Below, in pieces: positions 8,488-16,625 of a stretch of 64,000 nt of DNA. The stretch's first letter is position 1; each line of letters opens with the position of its first letter. The notes below the pieces were generated by a model. It was given only the letters and a program-made list of their open reading frames with translations. It did not search any database and was not told where the DNA came from. The stretch lies in assembly GCA_963751165.1 (NCBI GenBank), contig CAVVTP010000015.1, positions 434,001 to 498,000 of the forward strand. The letters run 5' to 3'. Source of the DNA: Roseiarcus sp963751165 (lineage in GTDB: Bacteria > Pseudomonadota > Alphaproteobacteria > Rhizobiales > Beijerinckiaceae). The position numbers and the translations under genes were made by a program.

Positions 8488-8574
8488 CCCTCACCCCGGC
8501 CCTCTCCCGCTCGCGGGAGAGGGCGCGAAACCCTTCTCCTCCGGGATAAGGTGGCGCGAAGCGCCGGGTGAGGG
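8488..8574. repeat. REP-like GC-rich intergenic hairpin element
   Basis: The outer arms CCCTCACCCCGGC (8488-8500) and GCCGGGTGAGGG (8563-8574) are near-complementary. A perfect inner hairpin, CCCTCTCCCG / CGGGAGAGGG, lies at 8500-8523. This fills the gap between the znuB stop and the recJ start. Elements beginning CCCTCACCC with an inner CTCGCGGGAG hairpin are common intergenic repeats in alphaproteobacterial genomes. I see only this full copy in the window. Confidence 0.65.
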
Positions 8575-8584
8575 TGTTTCCGCC

Positions 8585-9376
8585 CTACCCCGCGAATCGC
8601 CTCACCGCCACCCCGCCGAAGAACACCATGCCAGAGAGCGCGGTGATCCAGAAGCTGGTTGGCCAGTCGGTATAGTAGGCGAGCGTCAGTCCTCCCCAGG
8701 CTTCTGCAAGCGCGAACCCTGCCGAGAGCGCGACGGCGAGCGGCAGGCGGCGGGTGAGGTTGGTCGCCGCCGCAGCCGGGCCGACCATCAGCGTGAACAC
8801 CAGGAGCACGCCGACGATCTGGGCGCATTCGGCGACCGCGACCGCAACGATCGCCAGAAAAGCCGCCGAGACGAAGCGCAGCGGCACCCCGCGCGCCTCG
8901 GCGAGCTCCGCCTGGAGGGAGGCGAAGACAAGCGGACGCCCGATCAGCGCCAGCGCCGCGAGGCTGACGAGCGCGAGCACGAGGAGCTGGAACAGCGCGG
9001 ATGAGTCGACGCCGAGCACGTTGCCGAACAAGAGCGCCGCCGCCTGAGTCGCGGCCGAGGTGTAGAAATGCAGGAAGAGGAGGCCGAGGCCCAGCGCGAG
9101 CGACAGCATCATTCCGATCGCAACGTCGCGCTCGGCAAGCTTCTCGCCGAACATGCCCATGCCGATGCCCGTCACGAAGGTGAAGCCGACGAGCCCGGTG
9201 AACGGCGAGAGGCCGAAAAGGATCGCGCCCGTCGCGCCGGTGAAACCGACATGGGAGAGGGCGTGCCCGGCGAAAGTCTGACCGCGCAGGACGAGAAAGA
9301 AGCCGACGGTTCCCGCGAGCACCGCCGCGATGCCTGAGGCGGCGAAGGCCGTGCGCATGAAATCGTAGTCAAGCAT
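8585..9376 (-). CDS. znuB: Zinc ABC transporter permease ZnuB
   Basis: About 263 residues with 7-8 hydrophobic segments typical of the ABC-3 permease family of metal importers. The conserved early stretch GYFLVLRGQTFAGHALSH-type (here VGFFLVLRGQ, then GHALSHVGFTGA) is characteristic. The start at 9376 (MLDYDFMRTAF) agrees with relatives and overlaps the end of znuC by 8 bp; an ATG at 9400 would add eight unlikely residues. It is the last gene of the znuA-znuC-znuB operon and forms the inner-membrane channel. Regulation by the divergent zur is expected. Confidence 0.9.
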   Translation of the reverse strand: MLDYDFMRTAFAASGIAAVLAGTVGFFLVLRGQTFAGHALSHVGFTGATGAILFGLSPFTGLVGFTFVTGIGMGMFGEKLAERDVAIGMMLSLALGLGLLFLHFYTSAATQAAALLFGNVLGVDSSALFQLLVLALVSLAALALIGRPLVFASLQAELAEARGVPLRFVSAAFLAIVAVAVAECAQIVGVLLVFTLMVGPAAAATNLTRRLPLAVALSAGFALAEAWGGLTLAYYTDWPTSFWITALSGMVFFGGVAVRRFAG

Positions 9377-10202
9377 GAGCGCCGTCGTGGTCGTGCTCAT
9401 GGCCGTGGGGCTCGTCGTGGCGATGCGCCTCGCGCTCGACGTCGACGTCGCCCGCCATCACGAAATAGCGGCCTTTGGCCCGGACGACCTCGATCTCCGC
9501 CCCGTAAAGCCGTGACAGCACCGGCGCGGTGACCACTTCCTCGACCGGCCCGATCACCGCCTCCCCGCCGCCGAGGTAGAGAACCCGATCGATCGCGTTG
9601 ACCAGCGGGTTGAGCTCGTGCGCGCTGAACAGGATCGCGACCCCGAGGTCGTCGCACACCCGCCGCGCGATCTCGACCACGCTCCTCTGATGCGCCGGAT
9701 CGAGGGAGATCAGCGGCTCGTCGAGCAAGAGCAGGCGCGGCCGGCCGAGCAGCGCCTGGCTGAGCAGCACCCGCTGGCGCTCGCCGCCCGACAGCTCGCC
9801 GATCGACCGCCGGGCAAGGTCGCGCGCACCGACCTCGTCCAGCGCCCAATCGATCTCGCGCCGGGTCGCCTTGTCGAGACGGGCGAAACCGAAGCGGCGG
9901 CCGACTGCGGCGCTGGCGACGACATCCCAGCCGGTCAGCCTCAGGCCGGCGACGGCGCCCCGGTTCTGCGGCATGTAGCCGATGGCCGGATTGCCGCGGG
10001 TGATGGGCCTGTCGAGCGCCCGGATTTCGCCGGCGGCCAGGGGAACAAGGCCGAGCGCGGCGCGCATGAGCGTCGTCTTACCAGCGCCATTCGCGCCAAG
10101 CATGCCGACGAATTCGCCCTCTCGGATGGCGAAACTCGCCGCCGAGAGGATGTTCCGGCGGCCGAGTCTGATCGTCGCCTCGTGAAAGCGAAGCGCGCTC
10201 AC
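9369..10202 (-). CDS. znuC: Zinc ABC transporter ATP-binding protein ZnuC
   Basis: 277 residues. Walker A GANGAGKTT near residue 36, Q-loop MPQNRGAV, signature LSGGERQRV, Walker B LLLLDEPLISLD and the switch histidine in ILFSAHELN are all present. The C-terminus is unusually rich in His and Asp (HRHDEPHGHEHDHDG), a metal-binding tail seen in some ZnuC proteins. That supports zinc over manganese as the cargo. The GTG start overlaps the znuA stop (TAGTG), so translation is coupled. ZnuC energises uptake by the ZnuB channel. Confidence 0.93.
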   Translation of the reverse strand: MSALRFHEATIRLGRRNILSAASFAIREGEFVGMLGANGAGKTTLMRAALGLVPLAAGEIRALDRPITRGNPAIGYMPQNRGAVAGLRLTGWDVVASAAVGRRFGFARLDKATRREIDWALDEVGARDLARRSIGELSGGERQRVLLSQALLGRPRLLLLDEPLISLDPAHQRSVVEIARRVCDDLGVAILFSAHELNPLVNAIDRVLYLGGGEAVIGPVEEVVTAPVLSRLYGAEIEVVRAKGRYFVMAGDVDVEREAHRHDEPHGHEHDHDGAHA

Positions 10203-11083
10203 TAGACCCCGCCGGAAAGCGCCTTGTCGAGCGCGTTCAGCTGCCCCATCATCCAGCTCTGGTAGGTCGAGTTCGGGGGCTCGGTCTCAGAAACCCCAAC
10301 GACTGGAATATTGTTGTCCTTGGCCATTTGCACGAGCCGCTGCACCGCCGGCTCGCTCGCCTGGGCGTTGTAGAGCATGACCTTCACCTTGTGGCCCTTG
10401 AGGTCGTTCTCGAATCCGGCCACTTCGGACGCCGTCGGCTCGGCGTTGTTCATCACCGCCAGCGCGAATTTTTCGTTGTGGACCTTGAGACCGAGCAGGC
10501 CCGCCTGATAGCCGAACACCGGCTCGGAGGCGGTGACGGGCTGGCCGGCGAAAGACTTGCGCATCGCGGAGATCTTATTGTCTAGGGGCTTCAGCGAATC
10601 GAGGAACTTCGCATACCCCTGTTGATAGTCCGCCTTGTGCGCGGGATCGACGGCGACCAGGTCGGCGACGAGCGCCTTGCCGGCCTCCTTCATGTAAGCC
10701 GGATCGTACCAGAGGTGCGGATTGTCGCCGGGCTTGTTGCCGACCAACCTGGCGACGTTGATCTCCTTGCGGCCGGGCGCATTGTGGGCGCTGAGCAGCT
10801 TCTCCATCCACGGATCGTAGTCGACGCCGTTGACGATGACAACCTTCGCGTCCGTCAGCGCCTTGGCGGTGGCCGGGCTCGCTTCGAACAGATGCGGGTC
10901 GTCGTCGGGGTTGCTCAGGATGCTGGTCACTGCGACGTTCGCGCCGCCGATCTGACTTGCGAGATCGCCGTAGAAGTTCTCGGCCGCGACGATCTTGACT
11001 GGGTCGGCAGAGGCCGGCGCGCTCAATGCGCAAAGCGATGCGGCAGCAAGAGCCGCCGCTGCAAGAGAAAGCATTTTTGTCAT
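10202..11083 (-). CDS. znuA: Zinc-type metal ABC transporter substrate-binding protein ZnuA
   Basis: 293 residues with a cleavable signal peptide (to about APASA, residue 26), then a cluster A-I metal-binding protein. Two expected His ligands are visible: DDDPHLFEAS (near residue 64) and DNPHLWYDP (near 124). At the third site, where most Zn/Mn proteins have a His before GY, this protein reads TASEPVFGYQ, with Glu. The last acidic ligand site reads SETEPPNS. There is no long His-rich loop. The periplasmic location, operon with a His-tailed ZnuC and divergent Zur all favour zinc, but the changed ligand set leaves the ion less certain. Confidence 0.88.
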   Translation of the reverse strand: MTKMLSLAAAALAAASLCALSAPASADPVKIVAAENFYGDLASQIGGANVAVTSILSNPDDDPHLFEASPATAKALTDAKVVIVNGVDYDPWMEKLLSAHNAPGRKEINVARLVGNKPGDNPHLWYDPAYMKEAGKALVADLVAVDPAHKADYQQGYAKFLDSLKPLDNKISAMRKSFAGQPVTASEPVFGYQAGLLGLKVHNEKFALAVMNNAEPTASEVAGFENDLKGHKVKVMLYNAQASEPAVQRLVQMAKDNNIPVVGVSETEPPNSTYQSWMMGQLNALDKALSGGV

Positions 11084-11112
11084 GCGATATGCTCCCGTTG
11101 TGCCCCGATGAT

Positions 11113-11134
11113 GAATGTTATGTTATAACAGTGC
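11113..11134. promoter_or_regulatory. Candidate Zur operator between znuA and zur
   Basis: A perfect 10-bp palindrome TGTTATAACA lies at 11121-11130 inside the AT-richer string ATGTTATGTTATAACA. It sits 38 bp from the znuA start and between the divergent genes. Zur boxes of alphaproteobacteria are AT-rich palindromes of this kind built on GTTATA/TATAAC. One site could repress both znuACB and zur. The assignment rests on position and motif only. Confidence 0.7.
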
Positions 11135-11206
11135 GCGATGCAACCCCTGTTCAAGACCGGCCACGCGACCGGCGGCGTCCGACATGCTAGTTTGCCGGTC
11201 GAGGTG

Positions 11207-11695
11207 ATGATGACGAATGTTTGCGGATGTGCCCATGATCCGGCGACCTGGGCGGCCAGGGTCGAACTCGCCTGCCTGCGACAAGGCTTCCATCTGACGC
11301 CACTTCGTCGGCGGGTGCTCGACATTTTCGGCGACAGCGCCGCCCCGCTCGGGGCCTATGCGATCCTCGAGGAGCTCTCCCGCCGCGAAAGCAAGCAGGT
11401 CGCCCCGCCCACGGTCTATCGGACGCTCGACTTCTTCCTCGAGCACGGCTTCGTGCACAAGATCGAAAGCCTGAACGCCTACGCGCCTTGTGAGCATCTC
11501 GGCCATGCCCATCACGGAATGCTGCTGATCTGCGAGGCTTGCGGGCGGAGCGAGGAGATCGAGGATCCCGAGGTCATGCGCGCCATCGCAGGCTCAGCGT
11601 CCGCCGTCGGCTTCTCCCTCCGCCGGGTCGTCACGGAGGCGCAGGGACTGTGCCGACGCTGCGCGCAGGCGGGCGATTTGGCAACGACTTCATAG
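11207..11695 (+). CDS. zur: Zinc-responsive Fur-family repressor Zur
   Basis: Fur fold with winged-helix residues (LTPLRRRVLDIF, then PPTVYRTLDFFLEHGFVHKI) and the metal-binding half (HLGHAHHGMLLICEACGRSEEI). It has two cysteine pairs, CEAC and CRRC, the structural zinc site typical of Zur and Fur. The start is set at 11207/11210, directly after a GAGGTG ribosome-binding site. An ATG at 11138 would put the operator palindrome almost on the start codon and add residues unlike the family. Zur represses zinc uptake when zinc is plentiful. Divergence from znuACB and the shared operator support zinc rather than iron. Confidence 0.88.
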   Translation: MMTNVCGCAHDPATWAARVELACLRQGFHLTPLRRRVLDIFGDSAAPLGAYAILEELSRRESKQVAPPTVYRTLDFFLEHGFVHKIESLNAYAPCEHLGHAHHGMLLICEACGRSEEIEDPEVMRAIAGSASAVGFSLRRVVTEAQGLCRRCAQAGDLATTS

Positions 11696-11723
11696 CAATC
11701 GACTGCGGAAAGGAGAGCCGCGG

Positions 11724-12500
11724 GTGTCGTATTTTCTCGTCAGCCTTCCACTATGGGAGCTGATCGCGCTGATCGTCGTCCTTCCGACGGTGGTCGCGAT
11801 GGTCGCTCAGGCGCTCATCCACAGGTGGGTCGGCGCGGAGCGGCTCGCCAAGAACAATGAGATCGCCGGCTTCAAATTCGCAACTGTTGGAGTGATCTAC
11901 GCCGTCCTGCTCGCCTTCTCGGTCATCGTCGTGTGGGAGAAGTTCAGCGCCGCGGAGACCGCGGTCGACCAAGAGGCCGCGGCGATTGCTGCGCTCTTCC
12001 GATATGCGGAGGGGAACGAGCCGCAGGAGGTCGCCCTTCGCGCCGCTCTGGTGAAATACACGACCTCGGCGATCCACGACGACTGGCCCGCGATGTCGCG
12101 CGAGTCCGAGAGCGCACAGACGACCCGCGCCCTCGACGCCCTCTACGCCAGCGCTCTTGCGCTCAGCCGAACCGGAACAAGGGAGACGGCCGACATCGCC
12201 GAAGTCTACACTCAGCTCGACAACGTCACTTCCGCCCGCCGCATCCGCCTCCATCTTGCGACCGGCCTCGTCCCGGGAGTCGTCTGGGCCGCGCTGTACG
12301 CCGGCGCGATCCTCACAGTCGCCTTCCCCCTGTTCTTCGGCAGCGAAAACCTGGCAGCCCAGATCACCATGACCGGAGTTCTATCGATATTGGTCACGCT
12401 GGGGCTGGTGGTGATCATTTCGATCGATCACCCTTTCACCGGGCCGGTACACGTGCAACCGGAGCCTCTATCGGCGGTGCTGGCGGAAATGAGCTCATAA
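11724..12500 (+). CDS. DUF4239 family membrane protein
   Basis: 258 residues, GTG start with an AGGAGA site 7 bp before it. Hydrophobic segments lie near residues 8-28, 50-70, 185-205 and 212-232, with a soluble helical stretch between the second and third (EKFSAAETAVDQEAAAIAAL). This is the layout of the DUF4239 (bestrophin-like) family, where E-x-x-A-V-D-x-E-A follows TM2. The function of the family is not established; an ion channel role has been proposed from bestrophin similarity. It follows zur by 28 bp and could be read through from it, but nothing ties it to zinc. Confidence 0.75.
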   Translation: MSYFLVSLPLWELIALIVVLPTVVAMVAQALIHRWVGAERLAKNNEIAGFKFATVGVIYAVLLAFSVIVVWEKFSAAETAVDQEAAAIAALFRYAEGNEPQEVALRAALVKYTTSAIHDDWPAMSRESESAQTTRALDALYASALALSRTGTRETADIAEVYTQLDNVTSARRIRLHLATGLVPGVVWAALYAGAILTVAFPLFFGSENLAAQITMTGVLSILVTLGLVVIISIDHPFTGPVHVQPEPLSAVLAEMSS

Positions 12501-12529
12501 AAAGCGGCCCCTCCGGAAGGAGAGGCCGC
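12499..12529 (-). terminator. Rho-independent terminator for the Gly/His-rich gene
   Basis: On the minus strand the sequence forms a stem GCGGCCTCTCC / GGAGGGGCCGC (10 of 11 pairs) with a TTCC loop, followed at once by five T residues (the As at 12499-12503). It lies 12 bp behind the stop of the minus-strand gene. The T run overlaps the stop codon of the convergent DUF4239 gene. Confidence 0.8.
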
Positions 12530-12540
12530 GTTGCAGAGGT

Positions 12541-12906
12541 TTAGTAGCCGCACACGTTTACGGGCTGGCTGCCAAGGTAGACGCCGTTCGGGCTGTAGAT
12601 CGGCTGGTACTGGTAGCAGCCGCCGTAGCCATAGCCGTAGGCGTAGGGCGCCGCGAGTGCGCCTCCGAGGAGGGCGCCGGCCGCAAGGCCGCCGACGATG
12701 CCCGGGCCCCAGCCACCGCCCCAACCGCCGCCGCGCCAGCCCCCGTGGAAGCCGCCGCCATGCCAGCCACCAAATCCGCCGTGGAAGCCACCGTGGAAGC
12801 CGCCGCCCCCTCCGTGGAAGGCCGCGGCCTCAGATGGTGTTGCCGTCGCTCCCGCGAGCAGCGCCGCGATCGACACCGCGACGACTTTCGTCAATGTTGA
12901 ACGCAT
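12541..12906 (-). CDS. Secreted Gly/His/Trp-rich small protein
   Basis: 121 residues. The start at 12906 is fixed by an AAGGAGA site 7 bp upstream; a longer open frame above it is non-coding in look. A signal peptide (MRSTLTKVVAVSIAALLAGA) precedes a low-complexity region of GGFHGG and GGWRGG units (residues ~30-72). A small hydrophobic GIVGGLAAGALLGGALA segment and a Tyr-rich end (YGYGYGGCYQYQPIYSPNG) with two cysteines follow. Proteins of this layout are common in Hyphomicrobiales, annotated as hypothetical or BA14K-like, with no known job. The glycine/histidine repeats could bind metal or cell-wall material. It is a single gene with its own terminator. Confidence 0.75.
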   Translation of the reverse strand: MRSTLTKVVAVSIAALLAGATATPSEAAAFHGGGGGFHGGFHGGFGGWHGGGFHGGWRGGGWGGGWGPGIVGGLAAGALLGGALAAPYAYGYGYGGCYQYQPIYSPNGVYLGSQPVNVCGY

Positions 12907-13437
12907 GATTCGATCTCCTTCTCCGTGGGTCGGGTGAGGAATTGCCGAGTCCTGGACGAACTTGAGGCCGTTCGGCTCCCCGTGCGCGATAGGCGTCGGC
13001 GTTTCCACGTCCGACCGGCTGCCGCGAAGAAATCGTCGAGCGGCAAAGCCGATACGTAGACCTAATCCGCGACATCGTCGAAACAAGGTAGAGGAGCGGC
13101 AAAAGGTGGCCCAGATCTTCAACTTAAAGTGTGCAGATTGTGCGGAACATTAAGGCGTTCGGAGTTGGACGGCACGGGGGAGATGGACCCCACGAAAGGG
13201 CCGATCCCATGACGCGAAGACGAACGTTTCTCACCTCTCAGCAGCAGCAGAGAAACGCGGCAGGCGCTCGGCAATGTTCGGCCTCGCCGGCGAAAGTCGT
13301 CCGGGCTCAGAAACACTTGCCTCCTCGGCTCGCGGCTCGCCCACGCCTATCCTCCTTCCGCCGCGCACCCGATTGCGAAGCCCGGCCGGCGGGGCTAAAG
13401 CCGGGCCCGGATCCCTCTCGCGCCTCGGACAGTCCCT
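12907..13437. other. Gene-free stretch upstream of cysQ-like gene
   Basis: 530 bp with no frame I would call a gene. The left edge carries the RBS and presumably the promoter of the Gly/His-rich gene. The right part leads into the cysQ-like gene without an obvious promoter or RBS, leaving that gene's TTG start weakly supported. Confidence 0.4.
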
Positions 13438-14262
13438 TTGAGCGTCAACGCAAACCAGAGCGCGCCCGCCGCGCGCGATTGTCTGGCCGAATCGGCGCGT
13501 GAGGCCGGGAAGCTGGCGCTCGCCTTCTTCAACCACGGAGCGGCGACTTCGGCTCGAATCGAGGCGAAGGCCGGCGGCTCCCCGGTCACCGAGGCCGATC
13601 TCGCCGTCGACGCTTTCCTCAAAGCACGCCTCCGCCAGGCCTTCCCCGAGGCCGGCTGGCTTTCTGAAGAATCGGCCGACGACCCGGACCGGCTCACGCG
13701 CCCGAGGCTGCTCGTCGTCGATCCGATCGACGGCACGCGCGCCTTCGTCGGAGGCGATCCCCGCTGGGCGGTTTCGGTTGCCTTGGTGGCGAAAGGGCGA
13801 CCGGTAGCGGCGGTTGTCCATGCGCCGGCGCTTGGGGAAACGTACGCCGCCGCGCGCGGCGCCGGGTCCGAGGTCAACGGGATGGCGCTCTCCGTCTCGC
13901 TCCCGACCGATGCGCGGAGGTTCAGCGCCGCCGGCCCGAAACCGATCCTCCAGGCGATGGGGGCGAAGCTCGGCGCCACGGTCGAAATCGCGCCGCGCGT
14001 CCCCTCGCTCGCCTATCGGCTCAGCATGGCGGCCAGCGGCGCGATCCATTTCGCGGTCGCGGCAGGAAACTCCCACGATTGGGACATTGCCGCCGCCGAT
14101 CTCCTGCTCGAGGAGGCGGGCGGAAGCCTGTGCGACGCCAAAGGCCAACGCCTGACCTACAACCGTCCGCATGTTCGCCGGGGCCCCTTGCTCGCAACTC
14201 CTGACGCGCTTGCTCCCCGATTGCTTGCCGCCTTTCGCGCCGCGATCGAGGCGGCAGCGTGA
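13438..14262 (+). CDS. cysQ: 3'(2'),5'-bisphosphate nucleotidase CysQ-like (inositol monophosphatase family)
   Basis: 274 residues. The Li+-sensitive phosphatase signatures are clear: WLSEES (metal-binding Glu pair, near residue 77), DPIDGTRAFVGGD (near 98) and the C-terminal WDIAAADLLLEEAGG (near 218). CysQ hydrolyses 3'-phosphoadenosine 5'-phosphate from sulfate assimilation. Sequence alone does not fully separate this from inositol-monophosphatase activity; placement at the head of the DUF4170-acyltransferase-waaA-lpxK block is the usual one for CysQ-like genes in this order. The TTG start has a weak ribosome-binding site, but no better start is nearby. Confidence 0.8.
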   Translation: MSVNANQSAPAARDCLAESAREAGKLALAFFNHGAATSARIEAKAGGSPVTEADLAVDAFLKARLRQAFPEAGWLSEESADDPDRLTRPRLLVVDPIDGTRAFVGGDPRWAVSVALVAKGRPVAAVVHAPALGETYAAARGAGSEVNGMALSVSLPTDARRFSAAGPKPILQAMGAKLGATVEIAPRVPSLAYRLSMAASGAIHFAVAAGNSHDWDIAAADLLLEEAGGSLCDAKGQRLTYNRPHVRRGPLLATPDALAPRLLAAFRAAIEAAA

Positions 14263-14347
14263 AATCGACGCGCGCGTTCTGCGGCGACTTGCGTTTTCGC
14301 GGCCACGAGGGCAAAGCCCGCGCAATTATTGCTGAGGGAAACCGACC

Positions 14348-14620
14348 ATGGCGTCCAAAGAACCGCAGGCTCCGCCCGCGGAGAAGCCGCAACGTCTGCA
14401 TCTCGTGTTCGGCGGCGAGCTGAAGTCGCTGGACACGCACGAGTTCCGCGATGTCTCCAAGATCGACATCGTCGGGCTCTTCCCCGATTACGCTAGCGCC
14501 GAACAGGCGTGGCGCGCCAAGGCGCAGCAGACCGTCGACAGCGCCCAGACGCGCTATTACGTCGTCCATCTCCATCGGCTGATCGAACCGGATCTCGCGC
14601 CGCCGACAAGGACCGCCTGA
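14348..14620 (+). CDS. DUF4170 domain-containing protein
   Basis: 90 residues, soluble, with the family core LHLVFGGELKSLDTHEFRDV, then VGLFPDYASAEQAWRAKAQQTVDSA and YYVVHLHRLIEP. This small family is found in alphaproteobacteria, typically in this exact place between cysQ and the Kdo/lipid A genes. Its function is unknown; context suggests a role linked to lipopolysaccharide assembly. ATG start, 7 bp before the next gene, so one operon is likely. Confidence 0.82.
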   Translation: MASKEPQAPPAEKPQRLHLVFGGELKSLDTHEFRDVSKIDIVGLFPDYASAEQAWRAKAQQTVDSAQTRYYVVHLHRLIEPDLAPPTRTA

Positions 14621-14627
14621 GCGTTTC

Positions 14628-15345
14628 ATGGCAAGACGCATAGGCAGGTCGGAGTTTGCGCAGGAGGCGATCGGCCTCCTGCTGGCAACCTATTTGCGGA
14701 TCGTGGAGGGCACGGGCCGATTCACGACCGTGCCCGAGGATCTCGACGCCTTCGTCGAAGGCAAGCTGCCGCTGATCGCGGCGATGTGGCATGGGCAGCA
14801 TCTGATGATGCCGCTCGCCCGTCCGGCGACGATGGATCGGCTGGCAGTGATGATTTCGCGCCACGAGGACGCGGGCGCCCAGGCCATCGCCGCCCGGCGG
14901 CTCGGCATCACGCCTGTGCGGGGCTCCGGCGGCCCGGTCGATCGGCAATATTACAAGGGCGGCGCTCCGGCAATGAGGGAGCTGCTGCGCCAGCTCGAAT
15001 CGGGCTCTTCCGTCGCCCTGACCGCCGACGTGCCGAAGCTCGCCCGAGTTCGCGGGCATGGGCATCGTGACCCTCGCCAGGCTGTCGGGGCGTCCGATCG
15101 TTCCCACAGCGGTGGTGCTCAGCCGCCGCATCCAGTTCAATAGCTGGGACCGGGCCACGCTCGGATTGCCGTTCAGCCGTGTCGCCGTCATCGCAGGCGA
15201 CCTGATCCGGGTTCCTCCCGACGCCGACGACGCCGCCATGGAGCGGGCTCGTCTGGCGGTGCAGGAAGGGCTCGACGACGCCCACCGCCAGGGCTACGCC
15301 ATGGTCGGCGCTACAGATCCCGGCGCCCACCTGAGAATGGCATGA
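14628..15345 (+). pseudogene. DUF374 lysophospholipid acyltransferase-like gene of the lipid A block, broken by one base
   Basis: The first frame gives WHGQHLMMPL (the H-x-x-x-x-type acyltransferase site near residue 48), SRHEDAGAQ, RGSGG and ALTADVPK. It then turns into nonsense and stops at 15143. The correct end continues in the next frame (GMGIVTLARLSGRPIVPTAV onward) to 15345. Removing one T of the pair at 15049-15050 restores PKLARVAGMGIVTLA, the family sequence, giving ~238 residues. The family resembles LpxL-like acyl donors to lipid A. The restored stop overlaps the waaA start by 4 bp, as in an intact operon. Either the gene is freshly broken or the base is a sequencing error. Confidence 0.8.
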
Positions 15346-16625
15346 CGACGCCCCTGTCGCTCACCGCCTACCGTCTCGTCACCGCGCTTGGGACGCCCCT
15401 TGCCGGCCCCTTCCTGTCCATGCGCCTCAGGCGCGGCAAGGAAGATGCGCGACGCATCGCCGAGCGGCGCGGCAGGGCTGGGATCTCCCGACCCGCGGGA
15501 AAGCTCGTCTGGCTGCACGGCGCGAGCGTCGGCGAGGCCGTCTCGCTGCTGCCCTTCGTCGAGCGCATCACGCGGGCGGGCGCGACCGCGCTCGTCACCA
15601 CTGGAACGACCACTTCGGCAGCTCTGCTCGCTGAGCGCCTGCCTTCCGGGGCGCTCCATCAATACGTCCCGCTCGATAGCCCGTTTTTCCTGCGCCGGTT
15701 TCTCGTTCACTGGCGGCCCGACGCGGCGCTGGTCGCGGAGTCGGAGCTATGGCCGAACATGATCTTCGAGGCCAAGCGCGCCGGTCTGCCGCTCGCGATG
15801 ATCAACGGCCGGATGAGCGGGCGCTCGTTCAAGCGCTGGCGAAAGGCGCCCGGCTTCATCGGCGCTATGCTCGGGCGCTTCGATCTCTGCCTTGCGCGCA
15901 GCGACGATGACGGCGAGCGGTTGCTGTCGCTCGGCGCGCCAGCCGTCCTGGTCGCCGGCGACATCAAATTCGACGCGCCGACGCTGCCTGCGGACCGGCG
16001 CGAGCTCGCCGAGCTCTCCGGCCTGACATCCGGGCGGCAGATTTGGATCGCCGCCTCGACCCACGAGGGCGAGGAGCTGATTGCAGCCGAAGCGCACAAG
16101 CGCCTGGCCCAAGTGTTTCCCGACGCGCTGACGCTGATCGCGCCGCGCCATCCCGAGCGGGGCGAGGCGATCCTGCGGCAGCTGGAAGCCGAAGGCCTCG
16201 TCTGCAAGTTGCGCTCGCGCGGCGACCGGCCGGCGCCCGGCGCGGCGATTTATATTTGCGACACAATCGGCGAGCTCGGGCTCTTCTATCGGCTGGCCGG
16301 CGTCGTTTTCGTCGGCAAGTCGTTTTCGGGCGGAGGAGGACAAAACGCGATCGAGCCCGCCCGGCTCGCGTCCGCGATCCTGCACGGGCCGAAGGTCGCA
16401 AATTTCACCGAGGTGTACGCGGCGCTCGACGAGGCGGGCGGCGCGCTCGAAATCGCCGACCCGGCGCGCCTCGGCGATGCGCTGATTGCGCTTTTCACCA
16501 ACCCAGCGCGGCTTCGGGCGATGGCGCGCGCGGCGGCCGACGCTGTCGAGCGGCGGGCCGGCGCGGTCGACCGTTCGATGAAGGCGTTGGCCCCCTTGCT
16601 GCCGGTTGACGGGCTGGGACGGTGA
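15342..16625 (+). CDS. waaA: 3-deoxy-D-manno-octulosonic acid (Kdo) transferase
   Basis: 427 residues, GT30 family. An N-terminal membrane anchor-like segment is followed by WLHGASVGEAVSLLPF (GASVGE is diagnostic, near residue 60) and TTGTTTSA. The central GDIKFDA and the C-terminal donor site GKSFSGGGGQNAIEPA with HGPKVANFTE complete the enzyme. WaaA adds Kdo from CMP-Kdo to lipid IVA at the inner membrane. Start and stop overlap both neighbours by 4 bp (ATGA and GTGA), so it is co-translated with the acyltransferase and lpxK. Confidence 0.95.
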   Translation: MTTPLSLTAYRLVTALGTPLAGPFLSMRLRRGKEDARRIAERRGRAGISRPAGKLVWLHGASVGEAVSLLPFVERITRAGATALVTTGTTTSAALLAERLPSGALHQYVPLDSPFFLRRFLVHWRPDAALVAESELWPNMIFEAKRAGLPLAMINGRMSGRSFKRWRKAPGFIGAMLGRFDLCLARSDDDGERLLSLGAPAVLVAGDIKFDAPTLPADRRELAELSGLTSGRQIWIAASTHEGEELIAAEAHKRLAQVFPDALTLIAPRHPERGEAILRQLEAEGLVCKLRSRGDRPAPGAAIYICDTIGELGLFYRLAGVVFVGKSFSGGGGQNAIEPARLASAILHGPKVANFTEVYAALDEAGGALEIADPARLGDALIALFTNPARLRAMARAAADAVERRAGAVDRSMKALAPLLPVDGLGR

